Of a DNA stretch of 64,000 nt, positions 11,996 through 23,559 are shown one piece after another. The stretch's first letter is position 1. Each line of letters starts with the position of its first letter. Position numbers and translations under genes: made by a program. Origin of the DNA: Cristatella mucedo (lineage: Eukaryota; Bryozoa; Phylactolaemata; Cristatellidae); contig WPIO01000035.1 in the NCBI GenBank assembly GCA_009760855.2, positions 2,474,001 through 2,538,000 of the forward strand, in the 5' to 3' direction. The notes under the pieces were generated by a model. The model searched no databases. It had not been told where the DNA came from and saw only the letters and a list, made by a program, of their open reading frames with translations.

Positions 11996-14439
11996 CCCTA
12001 TAGACATGTTAATAAATCGCATAGCCCGCCTGCCTGAGTGGGGGGGGGGCGGCGCTAGCGGCCCGAAACTCATGCGGCCGTCAGTTCGCCGGCGCTCGCC
12101 TCGACGGCCTCTGCAGGTGGTGGCCCCGTACCATCATTCGCTGCCTGTCCCTAGGCAAGTCGCTTGGGCTCTATCAACTCCAGGGCAACACCGACGTTGG
12201 AATGCGCACTCGAAACCTGTCGCCCACTTCTCTATAGGGGTTAGGGCGGACCGTCCCGCGATCCACGTCGAACCACGCGGTGCCAAGCGTCGCGTCTCGA
12301 GCTCCAATGCTGCGTCCCACTCCGCTAGCCACTCCATGACGCTAGCCACTGCCGCCGCACTGCCATCGTGCCGCAGCAATTTAAAATGAGGGCAACCTTC
12401 CTTTGAGGCCTTGTGAAATTGTATTTGAGCCATGTGTGACGTTGGAGCATCAGTTCCCTAGATCATATCAACGTCAAGGTCTCTCACGGCGAGAAAGGTA
12501 CGGCACACAGACCTGCCCCCTACAACGAACCGGAGGGCAGGTCTGTCCGATCGCCCTGGCTGAATGGCCGCCAACCTGAAGTGCTAGTCGGACGGTAAGG
12601 TGTGTAAGAGTATGGCGGCGGGCCGCCCCTTCCTTCGAGTACAGATACGCATGAATTGCTGTCGACCAAATGCTGAAATAGTGTTGTCGCCGATGAAGAC
12701 AGTCATGCACGAAGACCGCGCTTGCAGAGCGTAGCGGTACCACACAGGGGGCTTTCTGGACCCGGTCCGTGCCCCACCCCACCCCCAGCCAGCCAGCCAG
12801 CCGCGGAGCCACGCCCGTTTCCCTGAGGCCGTCTGGAGAGCATCCTGGAGGGAATGTGACCGTTCGGCGTGTCTCTGCGGCTGGCACAGTTGCAGCCCAC
12901 ACGTCCCCCAATGCCAGCACTGCCACTCCCGGTGCAATTCCTTAAAGCCGCCGAAATTACCCCCCCCCCCCTTCCGCCGGCGCTCGCTATGGCGCGCCTA
13001 GCTCGCTGCCAACGCTGCACTCTCATCCGAGCTTTTCCGGTGCACCGGGTGCTTCCGGTCGCAGGCACTGGAGCTCGGCTTCTAAAGCTGCGCTTACACA
13101 GCAGGCTTTGCTCTTAACCGACGCTGACTTTCCTCCTACTTGTTGGGAAGCTTACACGACAGATTCGATAGCAGACTCAGTACCACCCACAGTCCGCATT
13201 CTAATACGAGAGGCTGGGAAAGAGAGTTTTCCCGGAAAGACGCCAAGCCATCAACCGCAGAAGTTGAGTTCTCCGCTGCAGTCATCATTGTAGAGTAGCA
13301 TGAGAAGAATATAAACGAATAAAAGACGGCATTTACAAAAAGCTTTTCATGGGAAAGGGAGCAGTACTAAGCAATGTGCGCCATTACAAGCGAGCGGGTG
13401 TATAGTGCTTAGTAAAGTTCGCCGTTGCTGGTAAATTTGATGAACAGACGTACGGCATCTTCTATATAGCAAAGGCTTAAGCCTTGGCTACAACGCAATC
13501 CACGTTCGAGGACTTGTTCCGAGCGCCTCAACTACAACGCCTACAACTCGAGCGGAGAGGTCGTATGAGACGAGACGCGGGGTTTGATTGGTCGACTGGA
13601 CCACCTAGGAGCCAAAAATTGGAAACAGACTCTCCTTCATGAGAGTCTGCAGACTTTGCTCCTCTCTATCCCAAAATGTGATGACGTATGGTGACGTAAT
13701 CGCCCAAATCTGTGGGAAATGTGTCCAAAATCTGTGGAAAAGTCTGTCGTGTAAACGCAGCTTAAGGTGGTCAGGTGGGCTGAAGGTGATCATACGCGTC
13801 GCTCGGGCCGGCTCGAGGGAAGCTGCAGAAGGACGTGTGCGCCCTTCGTAACACGGTCATTAAAACTTGGGCTCACTTCAAGGCGGCCGCCGGCGTTGTA
13901 CAATCCGGCGAAGCCGGATTTTTGTGGAGCTACACTGTCCGGCAGTCCATTCTGGCGAAACGAAATGTCGGTACAGGAGCGACTCGCATGCAGCACCGCT
14001 TAAGTCCGGCATCGCTCGCGCGAACCGGCACATCAAGTCATACATGAGGTTCCTCACCGTCTCGCTGCCCTGCAGGACGCGGCCTTCAAAGTCACGGAGG
14101 TAATCACCACGGCCCTCCTCAGACGAGAATGCCGCCTCCAGAGGAGGAGGCATTCTCTTTAGATGTCATAGATGTCATTTAGATGTCATGAGTAGAGACA
14201 TTTCTTGGCGTCGCTTATTGTCGCCTCCCGCTTTCCAACTAAATGTCTCTCGGCGAGTGACTCACCCTCTAGGAACGCTAGTATCTTACTCGTGCAAGAA
14301 GTTTCGTCCCAGCCTCCGAGCCATTCACCGACACGCAGACATCAAAGCACTGAATCCAAAGGTCGAGCGGTGATTGGTTGTCATACACCGGCGACATCAT
14401 TGCAGTAACCATTCTCTGCCACCAGTTGCCACGTTAGTG
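11996..14439. other. GC-rich block without a recognised gene
   Basis: Long overlapping frames on both strands (for example 11934-12389 and the reverse frames at 12134-13068) have the arginine-, alanine- and proline-rich look of CpG-rich noncoding DNA. Contents that can be named: G and C homopolymers (12040-12050, 12960-12971), a 12-bp-stem hairpin at 12507-12546, and two nearby TGACGTA motifs at 13682-13698. No exon or domain is recognisable. Confidence 0.45.
12507..12546. repeat. Hairpin with 12-bp perfect stem
   Basis: ACAGACCTGCCC (12507-12518) is the exact reverse complement of GGGCAGGTCTGT (12535-12546), with a 16-base loop. Function unknown. Confidence 0.85.
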
Positions 14440-14532
14440 TGGCTCAGGTGGTGGCAGACCTAGAGAGTGTCACGCAGGCACAAGCGTGAACGTAGGCGGG
14501 ACAAGAGACTAAATCTTTATTCCTCTCGAAGC

Positions 14533-14606
<74 letters not shown>

Positions 14607-14785
14607 CAGCCGGGTTATTACCGGCATTGGGAATGGTAATAAGACGGGGAAAACCTCTGCGGCGGGTAATATCTCGTACATTAATGGCAGGACGCTGCGC
14701 TGCCTCAATTGCCTAACCATTGGCAACAGGCGACGCATTCGAGCTAATTACAACAGCAGCTGGCACACACAACATCATTCACGAA
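14440..14785 (+). repeat. Unclassified dispersed repeat, copy 2 with internal TA array
   Basis: Same block order as the repeat at 11690-11995 (GGCAGACCTAGAGAGT, CCTCTCGAAGCG, CGTACATTAATGGCAGGACG, CAATTGCCTAACCATTGGC, AATTACAACAGCAGC). Here a (TA)n array of about 73 bases (14533-14605) occupies the place where copy 1 has only a short TA-rich seed. Confidence 0.8.
14533..14605. repeat. (TA)n microsatellite inside the unclassified repeat
   Basis: Nearly pure TA with one GTA interruption near 14575. Confidence 0.97.
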
Positions 14786-15293
14786 CACGGCTTGCAAAGC
14801 GCCCGACGTCGACGCTGGATCGGCCGTCGCTAGCGTAGACGGGCCACGGTTTAGAAGCTGGTCTACGGTGAGTAACACCGCTCCATTAGCATTATATTCA
14901 CAGAAGCACATATAAATAAGCTAGATGTCCTACTTCCGGTGCAAGAATTTCTTGCAAAATAGTTTTTTACTGCGTTCCGATCATATTTCAAACGCCCAAA
15001 CTTCGGATGGCCTTTATAATTTGTTTGTATTTTAAATGACGAACTTCCAAAAAACTTCGAAATGTTGACCCATTTTTGGACCTACGCCAGAGACCAAGCC
15101 ATAAGGTTTAACGAGATTCAAAACCAAAAGTACCACTGACTGAACATCATTTGTCTGTCCACACCATGAAAGCCATAAAATCTAGTTCTTAACCTCTATG
15201 TCAAAAACCGCTTGCGGTCTAAAGCACTGCCATAATTTGGCTCATTTAATATACACACGATTCAATACAGGCAAGTCAGCCGTAAAATAAATC
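14786..15293. other. Intergenic DNA, nothing recognised
   Basis: AT-rich sequence without an identifiable feature. Confidence 0.45.
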
Positions 15294-15700
15294 AGGTAAT
15301 AACAATAATAAAATATATTTAAAGCGTTGCAAGAAAAAATGTCTTTCTATGTATTTTACATATGCTGAAAAATAAGCTTGTCATCTAGCTAGGGATAATG
15401 TGCACAATGTTTTCAGCAAATATGGTTTTAAAATCATTTTAGACAATTCACATGGACGGAGTAAAGGCTGTGAGAAACATGTTTGTTTTAGCTTCATTTT
15501 AAAGTTTTCTAATGTGAGGATGTCTTAACCTCATTCCAAACCAAGTAAGTGTCATGCTTTGAGATTATGCGAACCGAAGGTACGGACTTCATCGAACTTG
15601 AGGTTGGCTAGAGGCATAGCTAAACGGCTTGAGTTGAAGAGTAGGTGGTACATTGCGAAGCCTGATTAGGAAGTGCAGTAGGGCTTACCCAGAAGTGCAG
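15294..15700 (-). mobile_element. LINE family A, decayed 3' fragment
   Basis: Reading as the reverse complement, AATAACAATAATAAAATAT marks the ATT tail. The block TTATGCGAACCGAAGG..CATCGAACTTGAGGTTGGCTAG (15565-15610) matches the LINE-A C-terminal region found at 41230-41275 on the same strand. Strongly diverged. Confidence 0.6.
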
Positions 15701-16094
15701 TTTAAATATGCCTTTACACAAGATATGTACAATTATGTAATTTCCAAAGGCGATTGGGGTTTACGTCGGTGATAACTTGTATTTTACCGTGGAAAAAATT
15801 TCGGAATAGTTATTAACTTAGGAGGTACGCTCGAATCTGTCTCTAACAAACAAAGATCGCAGGTCGCTAACTTAGTTGGTTGAGCGATCGATGAGAAAAT
15901 AAAGAAGACAGCATGTATATCTTGAATGCACAAATTTTAGAGTAAGATTAACTGTCTAACCAGAACGATGAGACTAGCATTAGAGTAAAATGTAACCTAT
16001 TGGATCTAAATATAAAAATATTCGTGACAAATATGATTATATGACAAATAGCATTAGCGACCGTGTGCCATGCTTTTTCCCTTATCTGTCATGG

Positions 16095-16980
16095 GCATAT
16101 TAATAATAATAATAATGATAGTAAGTCTTTTGTAGAGTGCCCTTAGAGAACCGAATCTCTATCTAGGTGCTTACAACTCGCTGCAAAAGAAGCCATAACG
16201 GAGAGGTAATTAATGAAATTCACAGCATCTTGCTTCTACAAATATTCAAAAGCATACGTGTATCATACTTGGACAAGTATGCAAGTGCGCACGAGAAGAC
16301 ACTCGTGGCTACTAGTTCCTAAGAGTGTAGTTTAGTACAGGTGCCGATTCATCAAGATGAAAGCAAGCAAAGGGCACTGTACAAAAGACTCGAGCTCTCT
16401 GAGCGAGAGGAAAGCTGAGCGGAACGAGTGCATCTTGAGCTGTGACTTTAATCACGCAGAATTTATGCAGATAAAGATAGAAAGTAGAAGCAATTCCAGA
16501 ACTTCGGAGCAAAAAATTGAAAGCCTGGCAAACTAAAGCTTTCCCTTTGGTGCGAGGGACAGTACGAGAGTACGCCGGAGAGTACGGCCGTACTCTCCGG
16601 CGTACTCTCGTGCTCTCGTACGCCGGAGGATCCGTGAGTTATAGTACCTGGTGTTACGGCTGGTGCCGCAGGTGAGCGACCTGTTGGCCGGAGAGAGGAG
16701 CTTGAAGTCAACTCTTTTGATACCTAATTAGCATCCAACGACGCTCAGAGCAGAAACGGTGTGCTTCGGCAGCTAGCACTCCGACAGCAGACCAGACGAA
16801 CCGCTGAGTTTTGCACCAGATGCAGCCGATTAAAGGCAGCGAGTCCTGAAAAAGGAAGAGAATTGCCATAATCTTGAAGCGATGCCACAAACGCGTGAAC
16901 TAGTTTGGCTGTCGTGCTCCTGTCTAAGCAGGCTCTAAGTAATTTGTGCAATGTTCCCACTGAAAGCTGGCTGACTTGTT
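16095..16980 (-). mobile_element. LINE family A, decayed 3' fragment
   Basis: The tail is clear on the reverse strand: (ATT)n, then GTAGAGTGCCCTTAGAGAAC..ATCTCTATCTAGGTGC (16098-16170), the LINE-A stem-loop. At 16745-16960 the reverse strand translates to LLRACLDRSTTAKLVHAFVAS..LHLVQNSAVRLV, the LINE-A C-terminal signature. A 48-bp palindrome lies between them, so the copy has been interrupted or rearranged. Confidence 0.75.
16564..16611. repeat. Perfect 48-bp palindrome
   Basis: ACGAGAGTACGCCGGAGAGT (then ACGG) is followed with no spacer by its exact reverse complement. The symmetric centre is CGG|CCG at 16587/16588. A partial third copy of the arm (CTCTCGTACGCCGGAG) follows at 16613-16628. 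Confidence 0.97.
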
Positions 16981-18105
16981 AGTAGAGGCGAAGTGCTCAT
17001 ACATTGACAAGTCGTGTGTGCACTTCGCAGTCTGTTAACCGCCGCGTGTGAAGACAACAACTGCTGACGTAAGAATGTAGCCAGTTCCTAACTCGAACAC
17101 ATCAAAGCACTAGATAAAGCTTTTTTAATATCACCCTCGTCAGCGTTCTTCTTGCCTATCAAGAGCATACTGTAAATTTACGCGACATCAACCTTCGCTT
17201 GAGCGAGGCAGCTATTGCGGTATCCGGACATAGCCGACATAGAAAATCCTAGTTAGACGTCGTCGTACACTGTTTTTAATCAGTGCCATTTGGAGCTTCA
17301 TCCGAGCGAGTAACTGTACTCTTACTAACTAAGTTCATAATCCGTTAACAATAACATTAAACGCGGTAACTACGATAGAAATAATAAGGTCATTTTCGTT
17401 AGAGTTACATGTTTACAGATATTTACTAGTTTCCCGAGATACGGTCATAAAAAATAGCTTATTTTTGAAATTTTGGAATACTCCATAGCTTAATGGAAGG
17501 ATCAACAAAGTGGTTCCTCAGCGGCCGTTATGAGAATTCGTAGTCATAGCGTTGCAGAACACAGTAATGAAGATGCACAAAGGAAACTAACTGATTACAT
17601 GCAGAAAAAAGAGAGAAAAACTGTAGCGAAGTAAGTAAACGGAGTAAGAAGATAAAACTAGATTAACAAGCAGAGTCCAAAACAAAAGGAGACTGAGAGT
17701 GTAATCAAAAGATAATAGAAGCGGACGAAGAGCGAGACGGAGAATTAAAGAAACTTGAACTTGAAATTTAATACACGATGACTGAAATTCCAGCACCAGT
17801 TCCGGTTAGGAATACGAAATCTATGACGGTGAAGAGACAAGAAGTAGAGCTGATGAAGAAAACGCAGCATTTCACTCCGAGAAACTCGACGGGGATTATC
17901 CAAACTCAGTAATCGTAATTGACAAACATGATAAGAGAATGGCGGAATAGATTTAAAAAGCTAATAATGAGGCATTTCGTCTCGAGATCGCAGGCGGGTC
18001 GTGCACGGTCGAATAGCCGTTCTGACTTCGACGTGCTCAGCAGAGCGCGCCAGTCGACGGGCCTCGCACGGGCACATTGTAGCGGGCTCTGACGCTCGCC
18101 AAGAT
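16981..18105. other. Intergenic DNA, nothing recognised
   Basis: AT-rich sequence with no convincing coding frame, RNA or transposon. Confidence 0.45.
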
Positions 18106-18421
18106 TTCTGCTCCCTGCTCTCTGATCTCTGCTCTCTGCTCTCTGCTCTGTGATCTCTGCTCTCTGCTCTCTGATCTCTGCTCTCTGCTCTCTGCTCTGT
18201 GATCTCTGATCTCTGTTCTCTGCTCTCTGCTCTCTGCTCTCTTCTCTCTGCTCTCTGATCTCTGCTCTCTGATCTCTGTTCTCTGTTCTCTGCTCTCTGC
18301 TCTCTGCTCTCTGCTCTCTGCTCTCTGCTCTCTGCTCTCTGCTCTCTGCTCTCTGCTCTCTGCTCTCTGCTCTCTGCTCTCTGCTCTCTGCTCTCTGCTC
18401 TCTGCTCTCTGCTCTCTGCTC
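18106..18421. repeat. (CTCTGCT)n heptanucleotide satellite
   Basis: About 45 units of a 7-base repeat. The distal half (18291-18420) is nearly pure CTCTGCT; the proximal half mixes in GATCTCT, GTTCTCT and GTGATCT variants. Because 7 is not a multiple of 3 and the complement AGAGCAG creates no stop codon, all three reverse frames stay open and give REQRAES repeats. Those frames are not a gene. Confidence 0.95.
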
Positions 18422-19779
18422 CGAGCAACAACCGCCCGACCCCGCGCCCACTTCCTCGTCCATGGAACCAGGCAGCTGGTTGGCATAATGCACGCCGCGC
18501 ACCGGCGTGCTTGCTCGCATCGCACGTAGGCAAAAGCGCCAGTGAGCGGTCTCAGCCGCTCGCGCCGCAAGGCGCGAACCTCTAGCGCAGGGGTGACGGG
18601 CGCGGCGGCGCATCCACTGGCACACGCGAAAAAAGAGGCCGAGGCCGAGCGGGAAACCGAAGCAATACAGAGACGGCAGCGCGCGCTCGCACGTAGCTCA
18701 GCCTGACCCACCATACGAATAAAGTCGAGGATTGGTGCGACAGCGCCGTACTAGCTCTGCTCGCGTGTTCACGAGCGAAACAAGCGCAGCGCGTATGAAA
18801 ACGGGGTGCGAGTGCACGCTGCACTGCAAATACAAGAAGTCAGAGCGTCATTGGCCAAGCTTCCTAAAATAGCTGAATCTCTTTCTAGACACTTTACAGA
18901 TAGGATTGAGAAGACTGGTTATGGAGGAAGTCATTGCTTAATTATTAGGGTTGGATTGTACTTGAAAGCTTGAAGAATTCATACTCTCCTATTTTTCGTA
19001 TCACCCTTATCGTTTTCACCTTTATTGTTTAGTGCATTTCCTTTTTATATAAGAAATGGCAAGCAGACCACAAAATGCGATCTTTGAAATGTAACGCTCC
19101 AGCTCCGCAGAGTTAAAGACCCATGACTCAATTAAGAGTTGCCGCTAACGTTAATCTTGTCAAAGTCAGTGTACCCTGTGACGCAGTGACATTAAAACGA
19201 GTAAAGTCGGCAGTTCGTGGTTCGCCGACACTTCGCTGTGTACTCTCACATTCATATCCTATTCTCCAGTGATAACTAAAAGCAAGCTCACCTACTCAGT
19301 TACAAAAAAAATCCGAATCCACTAGCCCATGGTTAATACACAGTTCTTTGTTAACCCACAGTTTTTTATAGCGCCCTCATCGAAATCAACCTCGGTTCTA
19401 GACACTTTATTTTGCTGGTTAGACTCATACCTTACTTAATAATTATGAATGATTGACATGATTGAGGCAATTCTAGGCTAGGGAGTTATTGAAAACATCT
19501 CAAACACTAAAGGGTCCTGGAACAGTGTCTTTGGTTTCCTTATCCACTGGTTATCCATGCGATTACAATAAAATGATTTATTTCGTGACTATTTGAAGAT
19601 AGAATGAAGCGTTTGGGATAATCTCTTTGATATTAATCCGGCCGCTTCGCTCGCACAAGTTGGCAAATCCACAAGTCTGCTCTGATCGCAAGCTGTCTTC
19701 GCTGACTAAATTGTGCAAGGCATTAGACGATTACTACGCAGTATTCAAATCGTTTACGATACCATTGAAAACGACTAAA
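18422..19779. other. GC-rich shoulder, then AT-rich intergenic DNA
   Basis: 18422-18830 is GC-rich and CpG-rich; its open reverse frames continue from the heptanucleotide repeat and carry no domain. From 18840 to 19779 the sequence is AT-rich with no feature recognised. Confidence 0.45.
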
Positions 19780-20045
19780 TGACGATAAAACCAACTTACT
19801 ATTTATGGGCAAACCTAGTCATGCTCAGAAATTGGAAAATTGATCTCATACAAAAGGCTTTGCCAGAGTATCACCTGTAGCATGTGACCACAATCTGGGT
19901 ATCCTTTTTTTCAAAGGGATTTTTCTAAAACCGACCTCATCCGCTCCACAGTCAAGTTGGCCCACTTTCAGCTTCATGTGCAAAGTTCGTAGAAAAAGAT
20001 TTATTTCTCTGAGGGCTTTAAATAAATGCTTAAAATTATTTTCAA
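19780..20045 (+). mobile_element. LINE family A, decayed internal fragment plus tail
   Basis: GATAAAACCAACTTACTATT..GGGCAAACCTAGTCATG..CAGAAATTGG aligns with 7622-7672, and CGCTCCACAGTCAAG..CACTTTCAGCT aligns with 7781-7810. It then jumps to a remnant 3' tail (AGATTTATTTCTCTGAGGGC). Deleted and non-coding. Confidence 0.7.
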
Positions 20046-20310
20046 GCCTCATGAAGCAGCCTTGTGCATCAAACTTAGTCATTCAGTGAGTGCCGTTGGG
20101 CCGGCTAATCAACATCTAATACTCAAAAACTGAATTATACTAACTGCAAATCTTCAACAGCTATGAAATTTCTGAAAAACCCCGACAATGCGAACGGCTT
20201 AACCAGTAGCTAATCATGGAGGTTTATCTGCAGTTCTCAAGCAAGGCGTAGTCATAAAAGGTAAGCAAATGTAACAATGTATATAATGTATATAATGTAA
20301 CAATAAGCAA
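20046..20310. other. Intergenic DNA, nothing recognised
   Basis: AT-rich spacer with a small TATAATG tandem near 20278-20298. Confidence 0.4.
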
Positions 20311-20460
20311 TGTAACAGCCTCGTTTTATATAGCGGCACAATAGCCTTAACGGTTATCGCCACCGCTTGCATTGCTCAATAAAGGATAGACCGCTGCAGG
20401 ACTCGAACCCTCGACCCGGGTCGTGAAGAGCGAGTACCTTGCCACTGGGCTAAGGCCCAT
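20311..20460 (-). mobile_element. SINE family 1
   Basis: On the reverse strand a tRNA-like head with B box GGGTTCGAGTCC (complement of GGACTCGAACCC at 20399-20410) leads to the family body and the TAACAGCC 3' end at 20311. Confidence 0.85.
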
Positions 20461-21049
20461 CAAGGTAATGCGGCCGCAGCAAGATCCTGCCAATGATCTC
20501 ATGGTTATTTGCTTGCTAATCTGTTATTAAGTTGTGCTCCTGTGCTGCTGTAGACCGGAATGAACCAAGCCCACTGCTGCCACTGGCTTTTCTATCTATG
20601 GATTGCCGGTTAGTCACTTAATCCGAGCGACTGCCATCCTGCACCTGGAGCTTAGTTGTAGGGCAGCAGCAGACGCAGCCGCAGCAGCACTAGGTCGACT
20701 CGACTACATCGGATCCATGACCCCTGTGCTGTAGTTTGAGGCCGCTTGTAGGCTTGGAATCCGTCCAGCACAGGGCTCTGCTGTCTGGCTAATAGCTGTT
20801 AGATTAGCCTGACTATTTGTCCACTGGCAAGTTTAAGTACATTTGAACGAGGAAGTTACGGCTCCCTATTACTTCAGCTGGAATCAATTTCTCGCTAACC
20901 GACACTCTGACTTCCTCTTCTGGCGTCATAACCGCACGCCATCTGCCTGAGCTGCTACTCTCTGCCTATCAGCAGACGAGATCTGAAGAATAACAGGCGG
21001 AGCCGCTAAGTTTGCAAATAATGTGTTCTCATTAAAACCAATTTTTTAA
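20461..21049. other. Intergenic DNA, nothing recognised
   Basis: Contains short GCAGC-rich stretches near 20660-20690. No gene identified. Confidence 0.45.
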
Positions 21050-22050
21050 TAGCGACCCTGCAGTGGCGCGGCTAGGGTTGTAAGGCAATTATCTATGAAT
21101 ACGGTGTGCACGGTCCTCAACATGGCATCACTCAATGGCTTGCCATGGCCGAATATTCTCACCTTCATTACTTTTTGGCATTTCGCGGAACCAAGGGTTT
21201 TGTCTATCTGCGGTTGTGTGTAGCTTTCGCTGGACACGATAAGTCCTTTACCTAGGCTCGAAGCATATAAGCAAAATCCCACGCTCGAGAACTGTGGACC
21301 GCTCACCGTCACCAGTTCTTCAGTGATACCTAAGTTGGCAAACATAGCGTCCGAAATTTGAATAGTATCCTACATGCTGAAAGCTGGTAGCCTATTGGCG
21401 GTCAGCCATTTGCCGTATCAGTCGACCGTGAACAATTATTCGCTTTCATCCCGATGAAATATGCCCACGACCACCTTCTGTAAATTGTGTGCTTAGGAAT
21501 CCAAAGAGCCACCAATGGCAGTTTTGAGCTGCCAGCCCCGCTTTTCGGAAATTCTAGTCCGATGGCCACAATTTCCTCGATATCATTGGTGTAGTGGTGC
21601 ATCTGGGCCGGTACACCATTATCTTCAAGACCAGTATCAAATTAAAAATGCCAAAATGCTCGTCATTCAGATGCTGCAGAGCTTGGTGCCTGACAGAAAG
21701 CATAGTGACTACCAGGTCGTCTTTAAAGACGAAGCCGGTGCGAGTTCACCGATCGTATCAAACCTGTACGGTCGTAGTGGAGCTGGTTCAAGCAGGCTAT
21801 CCGATAAAGATATATAGGAGCAAAGCCTGGTTCGCTGGCTTTGCGACGTGCCTCTCTTTGGTCGAACGCCGACAGCATAAAGCTGGTGAGCGGCTGCCAT
21901 CTGCTCTTCGCCCAATCCAGTCACGCGCCGAATGAGGTTGATTACTCGATCGCGCTGCTCAAAGAGTCTGCTGTTACCGTTTAATATTAACATTATCGTA
22001 TTATTGGACAAGAAAGCTCGGGAGCTAGAAGAACACGGAACTCTCTCAAC
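21050..22050 (-). pseudogene. Ty3/gypsy-type integrase region, decayed
   Basis: The reverse strand preserves the order of a gypsy integrase across several frames: a zinc-binding start with ALQHLNDEHFGI (complement near 21640-21690), NDIEEIV (near 21580), PLVALWIPKHTI (near 21500), then FANLGITEELV..GPQFSS (21345-21283) and SSESYTQPQID (21228-21196), which match the family patterns for the core domain. The aspartate expected just before NGPQFSS is absent (TVSGPQFSS) and frameshifts or stops separate the blocks, so it cannot be active. The upstream frame (22011-21709) may belong to the same polyprotein but I cannot name its domain. No LTRs were found. Confidence 0.72.
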
Positions 22051-22295
22051 GTCCAGTCCAGCGTATGCCTTGTGGTTTGACCTTTATTACCAAGCCAGGG
22101 CAGCTAGTTCCTCCTAAAGTCGTCTGTCTGCTGAAGCGGTAAACAGTTTAAATATGGGAGATCGCTTTTTGGCTAAGATGCTTGGCAATTCTATGTGTCC
22201 GAATTAACAATTTGCAGAAAAAACGACTTTTCACGGTACTCATTTGGCAATATTTCTCATTACGCACAGGAGAAGAAAGGGAGACCACCAATTAA
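22051..22295. other. Spacer between gypsy relic and LINE-A tail
   Basis: No feature recognised. Confidence 0.4.
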
Positions 22296-22500
22296 GACTA
22301 ATAATAATAATTATAATAATTCACTTGATAAAGCGCCCTCAGAGAACTTAATCTCTCTCTAGGCGCTTTACATTTGCTGTAAAGTGAAATGCAATTGAAT
22401 GGTGAGTAAAATCATGCTTGAAAAACAAACGAAATGAATACTATGGTTAGGGGTGACATGCACGGGGTCAGCATGCAAATGGATGTGTGAAAGCTGACGA
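22296..22500 (-). mobile_element. LINE family A, 3'-end fragment
   Basis: Reverse-strand 3' tail with (ATT)n and a well preserved stem-loop (AAAGCGCC...GGGCGCTTT complement at 22331-22371), followed by the 3' UTR block containing GGTTAGGGGTGACATGCACG. Severely 5' truncated. Confidence 0.85.
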
Positions 22501-23480
22501 ATGCCGGCCTAGTCCAGAAATAGGTTTGGGTTTCAGCCGAGGAAAAACAACCGGGTGAATTGGTGTGAACCTTTAAATTATACGTACCATCTAGGGAGAC
22601 GAAATAAATGTATGTAGCCCGAGTCCACTGGAGACAGACCCCTTCAAGGACCATTCCTCGAGGTCTAGGTATTCTCACCCCACGGTACTTCATTTGGACC
22701 GAATCCTGGTGTGGCTACATTCCCGTACAAAGGTACCTAGCTTCAATTTCCGGCCAGCACGGGCTAACGAACGAGTTTCTCTGCATCAAACGCTACCCAG
22801 CAAGCCTTTGGTCGCTAGTGTAACTAGGTCACTTATTCATGGCCCCGTGCATGCAATGGAACCAGCAACTAGACAATGCAGAGTAGCCTCTCGAGGCCGG
22901 CCTAATCTTGGTATTGATTGTGAAAGGGTCTGCTAAAGAGCCAGTGTAGGCTCAGACACTAGGAGCACTCGGGTAACAGCCTTTAGATTGGCTACTTGGC
23001 TGCCGTTAAGTTCTAGACCAGCGTCTTCATTCATTGAAGCGCACAAGTAATGCTGCAGTCCTTTAAGCCTCCTGACTGACTATGTATTACAAGGGTGCAC
23101 TCGTTCACAATAGAGCCGGCGAGCCTATTGTTAAGGGGGGCTGGCGGCGGTCTCTCGATCAGGGGAGGACGCTCAAAACCCCGGAAGCGACTTAAGTTAC
23201 TATTATCAAAGGCTCGGTTCCCACACTGACCAGCCGTAGAGCCAACCTAGGCCGTACCGCCGCCGCCGCCGCCGCCGCCGCTACTGCTACTGGCGCTCAT
23301 CGAAAACCTGAGCTGCGTCGAGTTTTCACGCGCCGACCGGCTGTAAAGTAAGCATTGTTGCTTTTCGCCTGTATTCTTACTGTTGAGCCATGTGAGTGCT
23401 ACTGCTGTTTAATCGACATTTTCAACGTTATCCGGGGTACCCAGTGGATCTACTGTAAGGGCATTCTTTTCACGACGTAT

Positions 23481-23483
<3 letters not shown>
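22501..23483. other. Intergenic DNA with a (CCG)n tract
   Basis: (CCG)n of about 8 units lies at 23257-23280. No gene identified. Confidence 0.45.
23257..23280. repeat. (CCG)8 microsatellite
   Basis: Uninterrupted CCG units followed by a CTACTG variant run. Confidence 0.93.

Positions 23484-23550
<67 letters not shown>
23484..23550. repeat. (CT)n microsatellite
   Basis: About 33 pure CT units. Confidence 0.98.
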
Positions 23551-23553
<3 letters not shown>

Positions 23554-23559
23554 TGTAGC

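Noticed and set aside
17906-18714. 190-239 codon reverse-strand frames made of REQRAES repeats
   Set aside because: All three reverse frames are open because of the heptanucleotide repeat; there is no domain outside the repeat.
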